A stretch of 64,000 nt of DNA from Amanita rubescens (Eukaryota; Basidiomycota; Agaricomycetes; Agaricales; Amanitaceae), in the NCBI GenBank assembly GCA_015039365.1, contig WION01000165.1, positions 51,066-115,065 of the forward strand. The letters are read 5' to 3'. Below the pieces are notes generated by a model, which was given only the letters and a program-made list of their open reading frames with translations, had not been told where the DNA came from and did not search any database. This document shows, piece after piece, positions 1 through 11,151 of the stretch. The position numbers and the translations under genes were made by a program. Within the stretch, counting starts at the first letter, position 1; each line of letters begins with the position of its first letter.

Positions 1-1
1 T

Positions 2-1470
2 ATTTACGAGGAATCAGTTGAACTGGTACCTTTGATATTCACATGTAAACACAAATTGTCCAGAATTTGGAGTGGCGACCATGTGTGGATTCATCGGTCC
101 TCGTCACGGGCGCAAGGCTGAACACAGTTACACTTGCGTGCCAGCACCACGCCACCTTGGTGAACATTTATCTGCCCACCGACCGCGGACAAGTTCTAGC
201 ACTCTCCATCCCCTTCAGTGACATCGAGAGGCTCTCCGTCCGCCCTGTCAAATGGCTTCGATTTGTTACATTCGCCATTTGTGGAGTTCGTGGACATCTC
301 TCCGAGTCTTCGATGCCCAATGGCACCCCTGTCGACTATGACAGTATCTCCCTTGATAATATTGCCGAAGTTTACCATTATATTCATGAGAGTAATATCT
401 GTCGCTTATCGCTAATATTTTGGTTTACGCCCCTATAGGGGATTATCATCTCATCGACCACAAAGCAATGAACGATCAAACCACCTCCTCTGAGCAAACG
501 ACACGCTCTTCAAGTTTCCGCCGTGATGTCATGGCGCGCGATGGCCCTGTGTGCGTCTTCGCAGGGTCCCATGCCGATGATTGCGATGCAGCACGCCTAC
601 TCGCCAAAAGCAAGGGCGATGAGGTATGTATTCGTCGTCATTGTTCCGTGTCACCACCTTGCTAAACGCCCTTCTAGTACATTGCGGTTGTTCTCCAAGA
701 TCGTCTCAATTCATACGACTCCGCTCTAGAACCTAATAATCTAGGCATTAACTCGGTCGAGAACGGGATGTTTTTGGCCAAGAATCTGCATTCGTCGTTC
801 GTGCACGGGAGAAGGGCTTCTATAAAGGTACGTAAAGTAGACATAAGTTCCGAAAATTACTGAATCTGGTGATCTCTAGACGCCCAACTTTGCTTTGGAC
901 CCCGCCGACATCCCTAGGGTTGAGGCAGGTCCAATGCCATCCAGTCGCATCACATTGCATAATTTGGCACCAGACACTAGCTTCTATCCGATTCTGCAAG
1001 GTGACGCGCGCATCACAGGTACGGGTACATCATTGCCATCTACTGTCATCCTTGACTACATGTATGGTGTTGCTGCCTATCGACGCTGGGGCAGTGGACA
1101 GGACATCGAGGAAGTGATGGAGCAACGTTTTTCCAAGCACTATAAATCTATACCTATGCCACCAGCCTCTCCGTACTCAAGTGACAGCGATAGTTTTTCA
1201 GAACCTGATGATCCCAACGACGGCAATAGACGACCGAGAAGGAGAAATCATAGCGCGAAAATGTCAGATGGAATGCTTCGTGCGATGGACAAGGTCCTTG
1301 CGCTCTCCATGTTGCTCAAGGGAACCACTCCTGAAATGATGGCCGCAGAAAGACAGAGGCGAGAGGAGGCGGAAGAGTTGTGTGCGAAGGAGGCTAGTCG
1401 AGTGAAAGTGCAGCAGTGGATGCAAAGCTCTCCGTGCGTTCTCTCTTACCTCCGGGCTATTTCCCACTAG
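2..1470 (+). CDS. HNH-nuclease-like protein, 5' partial
   Basis: The gene enters from the left edge. Exons inferred from splice consensus and frame are 2-25, 64-391, 439-623, 678-827 and 880-1470. The exon 2 and 3 products carry a fungal HNH-type core: FRRDVMARDG, CVFAG, then DAARLLAKSKGDEYI and NGMFLAKNLHSSF. Family members normally have AHI(I/L) in the first part and NGxxL...LH in the second, so the first catalytic His is Arg here while Asn and the last His remain. The C-terminal part is acidic/Ser-rich (SSDSDSFSEPDD) and then a charged helix (AAERQRREEAEEL). Such proteins are abundant and of unknown function in Agaricomycetes. I infer the nuclease centre is damaged. The true start lies outside the window. 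Confidence 0.7.
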
Positions 1471-1590
1471 AAGCTGATCTTAGGTCAAACGGAGATAACG
1501 TACTCTAGTCAAACGCAGCTAGTGGGCTATTTCTACTTGAAGCTGATCTTAAGTCAAACGGAAATAACGCTAGTACGCAAAAACGCAGCT
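1454..1590. repeat. 70-bp imperfect tandem duplication
   Basis: Two copies start with GGGCTATTT at 1454 and 1524. Both run through AAGCTGATCTTA(A/G)GTCAAACGG and end in AAACGCAGCT (1520 and 1590). The first copy overlaps the last codons and stop of the HNH-like gene, so the second may be duplicated 3' end or UTR sequence. Confidence 0.75.
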
Positions 1591-1623
1591 ATTAAGCATC
1601 ACGAAAGTCTCCCACCCGAGAAG

Positions 1624-2097
1624 TTACCTATATACGTCCTCGTCATCGCTCTCTTCTTTATGCTTCTTTACGTTACCGCCACGCATGGCTGCCATCTGGC
1701 CGGCCAACGAATCTTCATCTGGGTCCGAGATCTCATCTTCCATCTCGTCGACGGCAGATACAGGTGCTTCTTCTAATTTCATCTTATGAATGTCGTTAAA
1801 TAAAAAGTCAAGACTTAAGTAACGACTCGGGGGGCTTACGGTGATATCTCGCGTCACGTCCCCACCCACAAAGGTGTCGCTGATGACGTACATTTTCCAT
1901 GTGATTATGCCTACGTTGGGAGGACTTTGGAACTGAATCTTATATGCTCTGTAATCGTTGGAAATATAATCCTTCTGAGCGTCCGATAACGTGAATTGCG
2001 TCACTTCGCCATCCTGGTTCGCTATGTAGTTTGCTTGATTCTTTGTGCACCTCCAATTTAAAGTAACCTTATGTTCTACTTCTGCTTCCCTTAGCAC
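1624..2097 (-). pseudogene. Sec63-like C-terminal fragment
   Basis: The minus strand encodes a Sec63/Brl-domain tail: VEHKVTL, QSPPNVGIITWKMYVISDTF, an acidic linker (DEMEDEISDPDEDS) and a last segment LAGQMAAMRGG ending in EESDDEDVYR-stop. Sec63 is an ER membrane J-protein of the Sec62/63 post-translational translocon, and this acidic tail is typical of it. An intron is likely at 1783-1839 (GTAAGC...TAAG). A second may remove the segment between TLNW and AYKIQF. The membrane segments, J domain and most of the Brl domain are not found upstream (2098-3391). I infer a detached 3' piece left by rearrangement, not a working gene. An unseen upstream exon set cannot be fully excluded. Confidence 0.6.
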
Positions 2098-3391
2098 ACT
2101 TGCACTGTGTAGTACTTTATATACGATGCATGTATCGATATCTTACCCGGATCAAGCGGAATATTCTTTCTTCATAAGGAAGTGATAGGCGGCGATAGCA
2201 CCCGGCCTACGTCACGGTACACAGAAACCTCGCTACTGTGCCGTAGTGAACGGCCTTTCTTCCTTCTTCCTCCACCCCTCAAAAGTCTGGTTCAAATACC
2301 TCAGCGCCCAGTCAACTCCCTTTTCTTCTCACTCACCGCTATCCAAACGGTATCGTTCTGCCATAGAGCCCCTGAACAAATTATGCGATCTCCCCCCTCC
2401 TCGGTCGACCTCACTGAACCCGTTGTCCACAACGTTGCTATCAAGCCTACCACCCAGCCGCTCCACATGGTAATCCAGATGAAGTATTTTTGAACGGATA
2501 TGCACAGACGGGCTGGTTTCCTCTGATGGCGTCACCGCGTCATCTAGACCTGCTACGCCCAAGACCCCTCTTCCTGTACTTATTACCTAGATTCCGGTTG
2601 AGTTGCTAACCCCGCAACTCCGCATGGATGAGCTGAAGACCAGAGGATTGGACTCCTTGAGTATAACACGAAGGTAAGTCTCGCGTCTACCAGATGGCGG
2701 CTCTATCGGCTCCTCGAAGCTCAAGTCGGCTTAGCCCCTCTGGACGTTACTCCGGGATTTTGACCTAGTCCCAAACGATTGGCCTGCTAGACAACGATAT
2801 CAGTCGTGTAGGTAATCCACGCTTTGTCTTGATCACTAACCGGAAGGGCGTCATTCTGAACCCACTACTTACGTAGCGGGAATCACCTCATCTCATCCCA
2901 ACTACACACACCGCAAATCATGATGATGGAACGTTATTGCTCTGTTTATCAATAATTTCGGATGTGGGAAGCTTGACGCCCTTAGTGAGTGTTCGCCGTA
3001 TCTGACGTGTGACCCAGTCTCCTGCAGCTGGTTCAAGTGAACAATTACTTGTAGATAGCAGGCAGATCATCTTGTCGTTTCGTTTCAAGATCCAGGAAAG
3101 TCTTGAGCCGGTTTTGATTCCTTTTTCAGTGAGGCCCGAAGGTAAATAAGGAAGAGTGCAGTTACTGAATGGAACTAAATATAAGCACGACTCACTCTGA
3201 CCGACAGGACCGATGCACACAAAGAGCGGAATTGTGCCTGACATAGCAGACACTGCCTTGCCAAATTAGGCAGTTGGACCATATCATATTGTACTTCTCC
3301 TACTACAACTCCAGGCACTGACCTTCTTAGTTTATCAATTTCATGATTACAAATGCAACGCGAGCGCTAAACTTCTTTCTCACCAACCAAC
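2098..3391. other. Intergenic, no recognised gene
   Basis: Only short unsupported frames occur here. A piece near 2610-2670 reads LRMDELKTRGLDSL, which faintly recalls a SAP motif, but no flanking domain supports it. The last part is presumably the promoter of the kinase gene starting at 3392. Confidence 0.5.
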
Positions 3392-6300
3392 ATGCAATCT
3401 CCCTCAGGCAGGCCTGAGCCGCACCGCAGCGACCCGCTGCATATCCGCGATGCAAATTTTGTGCCTACTCCAGATCTAAATGCTAAGGAATGCCCAAGGT
3501 AATGTACATTGAGCGATCAATGAAATTTATCCCAAAATTCATGTACTGTAGGTTCCGTATCCTTATCGTTGGTCGAGTAAGGCTTGTTGGCGTTTTCACT
3601 ACCTGCTCCATTTACGGACTTTCTTCAACAGACTGGCACAGGGAGATCGTCACTTATTCATGCCACGTTCAAAACTCCTCTGGCGGTATGCGCTGTTTTA
3701 TGGTTGTTTTTCAGCCATTCATCGACATTTAGAATGCTGGTGTCGCAAATGTCAACGAAGAGATCAAGTCGGCAAACAACAAATACCTAATCCTTCATGA
3801 TTCTCAGGGTTACGAGCCGGGGAACGTCGAGAAATTCCAAATCTTAGAGGAATTTATCACAGAGAGGTGTCAAAAGAAGGATATTGCGAAGAAGCTTCAT
3901 GCTATCTGGTGTGTTCGCCGACCAAAGAGAAAAACCAACTGATATTACCTCGCAGGTTGTGTATTGATGCGTCTTATGCTGGTGGTCAGATATTTGAAAA
4001 GGGCGACGAAAGAATTTTCGAGCTGAATCGAAACGAAGGTAACTACCAATTGCCATCCTTATTCTAAGCTGATCGTGACATCAGTGCCGATCATCGTCGT
4101 GTTTACAAAGTTTGACCTATTTTTAACGGCATTGCACAAGCGGGGGGAGGCCAAGGATCCGATTAGTCTGGAGTTCGCCGAGAAAATTTTCAAGAAGAAA
4201 CATGGGCCAGTATTCGACAAGTTAACCAAGAACGTTGGAGGAGCAATACCATACGCTCTTGTGTCAAGTACGCTTGTACCCGGTGGCTCTTATTTCTGTA
4301 TTAACATTAGCACGCAGTCCGGATGCCCGAAACTTTGAAACGACTGGTCAAAATCACGATGAAAAGTATACGTGCCAAGACACCGACTTTATTCAGTAGG
4401 ATCGTGCGCATTAGAGGCGCTTTATTCAATAGGTCTATTAAACGAGTTCATGCAAGAAGAGAAAATCAAGATCTAGCAGAACTTGCTTTTGCAAGGGCAC
4501 AACGTGTTGATACGGATGCCAGGATTGCCGCATCAATCGAGTAAGCTCCCATATCCGGAAATGAATAGACTTAACATTTGGGTTCTTATTACAGAGTAGC
4601 GAAAAAGGGTAAGTTGTATCTATAATCTGTTGTCGTCTATGTTGTGTATTCTTACATCAATCCAAGGACATTGGAGAACAATAGTAGCGGGCATACGCCT
4701 TCTCAATGTTAGCCTTCAAGAGTATCTATATACGATACATAAAGGCATTATCAGGTCCTGGACTTCCAATGAGGTGTGTACAATGGTGTATCCTAGATAT
4801 GCTGTTAAATCTATTCTATGACCATAGTTTTTTATTACGGATTCAGCCCATCACCGGATGATGGTTCTCGTGGGCGATCTCAATCGTCAGAATATCAGTG
4901 CGACGTGCGTGGATAGGAAACGTTGACGAATAGCCGAGCTAATAGTAGTCACCACAGGCAGAGTAAGACAGCTATAGCTTTGGTAGGGGCGGCGCTAACG
5001 AAGCTATGGAGGAAAGGCGTTTACCAACAACGGTGAGTAGCGTCATTCATCATACCAGCAGAAGTGATAGATTTCTCAACAGACCTGAGCATATGCGCTG
5101 TCTCATGGGCTACGTAGTGGATCTTACGCTTATCCAGCAAGCCATATTTCCTGCTTCACTTCAGCATCTTATCGAAGAAAAAGACTTAAAAGACCGCGTA
5201 AATGAAATCATATATGAGTTTTGTTGCTCGGGAAAGAAGGATGATATACACACCGAAATTCGGGAATTTGTCGCTACTCAGGACTGGCACTCAGAGATTA
5301 ACGTGGTAAACAAGATCGAGTCGCTGATAAAGGCAAATAAGGTGTGGCATTTGCATCTCGCTGTCATCTTATTGTTAAACGAGTGTCTCCCCTGCAGATT
5401 GACATCCGATTAGACCGAAAGAGGGATCCATTCGCATCATTGCTTATAATCCTGAGATTCGAGGTGCGAGATTCCAAGGCAACACGTTACACGATATCAT
5501 TGTTCATGATTACCAGTTGATTGCGAAGGGTCTGACGATAAATAAAACTATTCTTGACCTTGTTCGCGAACTGTTGAATTTACCAGACTGCGACGCTAGT
5601 ATTGTTTCCAGCGTGAAGAATATTTCAGACGTCGAGCTGTTACTTGATTTCTTCCTCTTTGTAAGTACACCTTCGTGCTTGACATCATTGCTTACTCTTT
5701 CTAGTTACTACGCAATGATAACTTGTCAAATTCTGGCATTCAAAATGCCAAGCGAAAAACAAGAAGTCTGATGTTCAAGCTGTTGTGCAAGGCAGATGTC
5801 GGGCCAAGAACTTTGATGATTACTGGTATTAGTTATACGGGTCCTAGTACTGGCACCGGAGACCCTAAACAAGTTTTCGAGGGCAAACACCAAGGACAGC
5901 AGATCACGCTGACGGCGCTGCGTAAAACTCGCCTTGAAGATGTAAGTGTATTTTCAGATTCGCTCCTCAAGACGTTGATTTGTCTGGTCAGGATATATTC
6001 GGAAAAAGATTCCATAAGCAGGCTCTAGAATGGAAATCGCTTGAGCATAGTTTTGTCCTCCCCCTGCTGGGAATATTTGAGCAGGATCCTTCACGCCTAT
6101 TTTTTGTGTCGCCGTCGATGATAAACGGAACATTAACTCAATGGAGGAAAATGAAAAACCCTTGTGTAGCCGTGGTGCAGACGCGGGTAATGCATCAACA
6201 TACTTATCAACATAACATTGCTGACATTCGCTAGATACTGGAGGTAGCCAAAGGGATTCAGTACATCCACGCGGAAGGGATTGTTCATGGTGACTTGCGC

Positions 6301-9300
6301 GGGGTAAGTATTAATAAAACATTTCATCACTTAACTCTTATCTTCATAAACCAGGAAAATGTCCTGCTCGACTCTGACTTCCACTGTCGAATCGCCAACT
6401 TTGGATTAGCGCAAGCTTCCGACTCCAACTTTCCACCACAATCAACCACGACACTTGATTCAAGCGATCCGAGCCCCGAACAATCTGACATAGTCGATGA
6501 AAGACCAAGAGATGTGCATGCGTTCGGTTGCCTTTACTATGAAGTAAGTGCCCTGAAATCTGCAGCGCACTTGACAGTGACTGTTCTAGGTATTTTTCGA
6601 TGTTATGCCTTCCCAAGTGCAAAACGGATCCCAAAGTGGACGACTTGGCACAGGCGAGGAACATCTTGACCAGTCGGACACTCGGACAATGGACGACAAA
6701 ATTTTGGAACTTATCAATAATTGTCGGATGAGCAATCCTTCAGAGCGACCGACAATGGAGCACGTTGTGACGATGCATATGAGATTCACTCCTCTCCCGG
6801 CCTTGCTTGCGACGCTCTGTGAAGTATGTGTTCCGGGGTCACTCCAACTTGATGCCGCTAATAACTGCTAGTTAACGATGCTCGGGCGCTCGATCGTCAA
6901 TGAGACTACCCTCCGTCTTATTGACGAAATTTTGAATCTAGCTGAACTAAATACTAAGGTTACCGAACTAAAAATTGAGTCAGACGTAGGGTTGTTGCTT
7001 GATTTTGTTCTCCGCGTCTGTATAATCTCTGTCCAGCGCACTTGCTCTATTGATCATTTATTCCATCTAGCTAATCCGCAATGGTAACCTGACAAACTTG
7101 GGCATCCAGGATGCAAATCGGATAGCCAGAAAGCTGCTGTTCAAGCTAGCATCTATGAAAAATACCATACCAAAGTCTCTGTTTATTACGGACGTCAAAA
7201 TGCATCATGAAACTATTGGTTCCGGCGGCTTTGGTCGTGTTTTCAGAGGCGAATACGAAGGATTGCAAGCAGCACTGAAAGTGGTGGACAGAGGTCGTTA
7301 CGACGTGGGTGCATTGCTATTTCTCTCCGTACAATAGATCTTGATTCCTTTTGATAAGGATTCGCTCAAAAAAGACATCTGTCGGGAAGCCATAGCATGG
7401 CGATCGCTTACACACCGTTTTATACTCCCTCTTTGGGGAATATTCGAAGAGAAATCGCAGTTGTACCTCGTATCACCACTCATGACAAATGGGACTTTGA
7501 ATCATTGGCAACAGAAGCAGAAGAGAGATGTAACTGAGATACGCAGGCTGGTAATACTCCTGTCATTATCAAAGCGGTAGAACAAATTTGCTGATGTTGG
7601 TTAGATGCTAGAGGTAGCTGAGGGCGTTCGGCATCTCCATTCGGAAGGAATTGTCCATGGTGATCTGCATGGAGTGAGTACCTTGCTACTGTGCACCCTC
7701 GTCGATTCATCCCGTTATCCATCAGCGGAATATTCTCCTCGATCCACAATTCCACTGCAAAATCACTGATTTTGGATCAACCCAACATCACGAGGTCACC
7801 GTTACACGTTCCACTGCAGCTCTTTCTATAGATTTCTCAGCGCCTGAACTATTTGGCGCATGCACTTTGTGTGGCATGTCTGATAACAAGGACTGTCATG
7901 GCAATCAAGATGAAAAGACGATACGCAAAACTAAGGAAACTGACGTTTACGCATTTGGTTGCCTTTATTATGCCGTCAGTTTCTGATTTATTTCTTCTTA
8001 CCTTATTTAGCACATTGAACAATGATCTGCAGACATTCTTTGATGCTCATTTGTTTCCTGGGAAAAGTGAATATCAAATTATGCGACTCGTTATAGAAGG
8101 AGGACGCCCTAAACGATTGGAAAAGCCAAAAATGGCAGACAACACATGGGAACTCATCCAAAGTTGTTGGCGACCTATTCCTTCTAAGCGTCCGAAGATG
8201 GAAGAAATAGTGACGGCATTGACTTTGTTTGCCGAGCTCACCACGAAGCAAAGAGTGCGTCAACTATATACACCAAGAATTGATTTATAACTAGTATTAG
8301 ACCTCAGCGGGGCTCGTAATCGTGCCAGAAGAGAAACGCCAGCGTATGTCGAAGGATCTATATGATTTGTTGCCTAGTCGTCTCCCGCCCAAATACCAGC
8401 TAGATGGGAAAGTCCAGTGGCCGGGCGAAGTGCCTACGAGGGGCGGGAAGAATGTCGACTCGAATATGTACAAGGGAAGACTCCAGGGCCAAGATGTGAA
8501 AATTAAGATCATCTCCTTGGTCAATCCGAATGATGAGAACGGAGTAATAGTACGTTCCTTGGCACTTTGGACCCGAAACTCTACAGTAACATGCATACCT
8601 TCAGAGGATTAAACGTGAAGTTGAGCTGTTAGCAAAGATAAATGAAATGGATCAGGGAAAGCATATTATACCATTTTGTGGTTATTACTCCCCCGACGGC
8701 CTTCGTCTGTAAGTGTGCTCAGCAACATCATCCATTGTGCTTCTTGCCGATGTCATATCAGTGCCCTGGTTTTGCCATGGATGGAAAACGGAGATGCGTT
8801 GGCGTATGTCAAGAAGCACAAGTATATTGACTATAAAAGCCTGGTTTGTTTCCTTTTTATTTTCGTGGTTGTCAATCGATTGTGTGGTCGTAGATCGTTG
8901 GAATTGCTCAAGGAATGAAAGTCCTCCACTCTATGGATCCACCTATAATACATGGAAATTTCAGAGCAGTTCGTGTCTTATTGCTCAAGGACCCGAAGGA
9001 GAGCGCTAATCCTATCGTAAGGAAAAGGTATTTATCGGAGATGAGGGTCAACCACTAATCTCGGACTTTGCGCTTGCCAAGGTACGTAACGTCAAGCTAC
9101 GCTCGTTTTTATCTAAACCTCTTCATCATAGTTTGATGGGAACTTGATTACCCAAGTCATTCACGTGTCGGACAACTGTCGATGGAGTGCACCAGAGATG
9201 TTCGAAGAACAAGCTACTGTGTCGGCCAAGTGCGATATCTATAGCTTTGGTATGACTATTCTGCAGGTTGGCTCGACTCCTTTGGACCCGAGACAAGGAT

Positions 9301-9523
9301 ACTGAATTTAGCCCAGTTGTTTACGCATGAGAAACCATACGCCAACAAGAAAACTGCTCAGGTCTTTTCCGAGAAGCAGACGGGTGAGCTTCCCGACCGT
9401 CCGCAAGACGAGCGTGTCGTCAGCCGCGGATTGGATGACAGAATATGGAAGCTTCTCTGCCAATGCTGGTCCAAGAATCCAACAGACAGACCTTCGATCG
9501 AGGAGCTTTTAGCAGAGTTTTGA
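3392..9523 (+). CDS. GK1: GTPase-pseudokinase-kinase-pseudokinase fusion
   Basis: Start ATG 3392; first exons 3392-3498, 3552-3576 and 3632-3685. The G domain reads FRILIVGR joined to TGTGRSSLIHATF (P-loop with Lys changed to Arg), then HDSQGYEPG (G3, 3799-3810), LHAIWLCI and TKFD (G4, 4105-4116). A helical linker follows (RPEHMRCLMGYVVDLTLI at about 5085). TKL module 1 (about 5800-6830) has ITLTA instead of VAxK, HGD at 6286 and NFG instead of DFG at 6397, so it is probably inactive. Module 2 (about 7150-8255) is complete: GSGGFGRVFRG, Lys 7278, HGD 7656, DFG 7768, APELFG. From 8310 an HK-type pseudokinase follows (HGN 8951, DFA 9064). The join at 8256-8296 is a phase-0 intron after TKQR, the position where HK genes also have an intron (MMQR). 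The modules read through in frame at each junction. A split into two genes near 8290 is possible. Confidence 0.7.
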
Positions 9524-11151
9524 CATTTATTGACATGCTAGTCAGGATACCAGAGTTCTACTTGTACGATTGAGAATGCGTAATCAATGCGGGCATATGT
9601 TCTATAGTTTGGTTAAGGGAGCTAATACCTTCTCGGGCGAAAAAGGGAGTGATAATTCCTATATGCGTCCGTTCTCGTCGGCCGGTTTCTATCGAAGACC
9701 TCATGAAGGAAGATGCCAAACTTCCCTCATCTTCGTAATCGTTCAGCCCTCGCATTCATGGTTCCCTCCCAAACAGACGGAGATTTGGGTCAAACAACCC
9801 AACTGACCCTACTTTGGCAAACCGGGTAAGCCTTTCGGAGAGTTACGGCGCTCGTGCGTTCAACAAGAACTGCAACGAGAGGTCGAGCGAGGGATGAATT
9901 ACTAGCAGTGGATGCGCTCGCCGGAAAATCAGCGAGTGGGACTTGTAGAATTCACGAAGGTAGAATTCTTAGCTGATGAGAGGCGAGGAGAGAGGACGAT
10001 GAACAGCGCTTAGCGAACGCACACGCTCCTTTTCCGAGAAAACAGTCCTGTTGATCGTATAGTTAACGCACTGTTTGCATTATCATAAGATCACCGTTTC
10101 ATGTATACAAAGCCTTTTCACACACGAGGTGGTCTGGAGGATCATCAGTGATACGTCCTTTTGGAACCTAGGTGCTCACAGTGGATAGCGTGTGGCGGAG
10201 AAAGTAGAAGCCTGACGCGCGGACGTGGTATATGGCGGATATAGAATCATAGAACAGAAATTGAACGTTGTTTATTATCGGCACACCGAAGTAACGAAAA
10301 TGACGACAGCATCTTGGTCAATGACGAGAAGTTCTAGGGTTTTATGCTGTTACTACATTAGTATTATAGTAATAGGGTTAGACTCAACACAATGACGCAA
10401 TCGTCCGAGTCGAATGATGCCTGACAACTGACTCTAGGGTAAGGGTTAAGGCTTGCAGCGGCATCCAGGCAACGACAACTGACCTGAACATGTTCCGATG
10501 GTGACTCGCCGCCCGCTCAGGACCTCGAAAGCTTCTGCTGCTTAAAGATTTGCACATTTGTCCACAAGTCTCCCGATCAGGTTAAGAGTCATAGCGTTCC
10601 TGTAGACAAACCGACATGGAACTGATGTAAGGATAAATACAGGGAAGTTCACAATGAGCAATGATACGGACTTGTTTTGAGGACATTACTGTCACATAAG
10701 GTGATGACCCGGGTGCAGAGGGAAGGCGGGACCCAGGCCTGGGATCAGCGGTGGCGGTTGTAGCGACCCGGATCGACCATCGGGTGAGATTCGAGTGGCG
10801 GAGAACTTGGCCTGAGGCCTGACATGTGGCGGGTTTAGAATCATAACACAAAACGTGAACGTTGTTTATTATTGGCACAGAAACAGGCAACGAAGATGCA
10901 AATGACGAGGCGTCGACTTTCGAAAGGGATTTACGATAGTGGAGCCGAAATGGTAACCGAGCGCACTGCCGGATTAGTAATACTAATAGGAAATGATTCG
11001 GAACACCATCATGCGGTTCTCAGGCACTCATACATACCAATAGAAGCTGGGCCGGCGCCTATCGATCACAAGCTAAACCAGCACCACGCAGCGCAAACGT
11101 GGGGATTCTCAGGATCATACTCGCATTTTGCCTTGGGATTCTTGGTCGGCT
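9524..11151. other. Intergenic with diverged direct repeat
   Basis: No gene is supported. The stretch holds a direct repeat (about 10231-10305 and 10826-10907) and two or three telomere-like words (TAGGGTTAG near 10373, AGGGTAAGGGTTAAGG near 10435), too few to be a telomere array. Confidence 0.5.
10231..10907. repeat. Pair of diverged direct repeats, about 75 bp
   Basis: Both copies contain TTTAGAATCATA or ATAGAATCATA, then GAACGTTGTTTATTAT(C/T)GGCACA and end in AAATGACGA. The first is at about 10231-10305 and the second at about 10826-10907. They probably reflect a local duplication of about 600 bp upstream of HK1. Confidence 0.6.

Noticed and set aside
2600..2680. SAP-domain-like fragment (LRMDELKTRGLDSL)
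   Set aside because: It is too short, and the neighbouring frames are broken and carry no associated domain.
10365..10455. Telomere-like TTAGGG words
   Set aside because: Only two or three imperfect units occur; this is not a telomere or a clear interstitial array.
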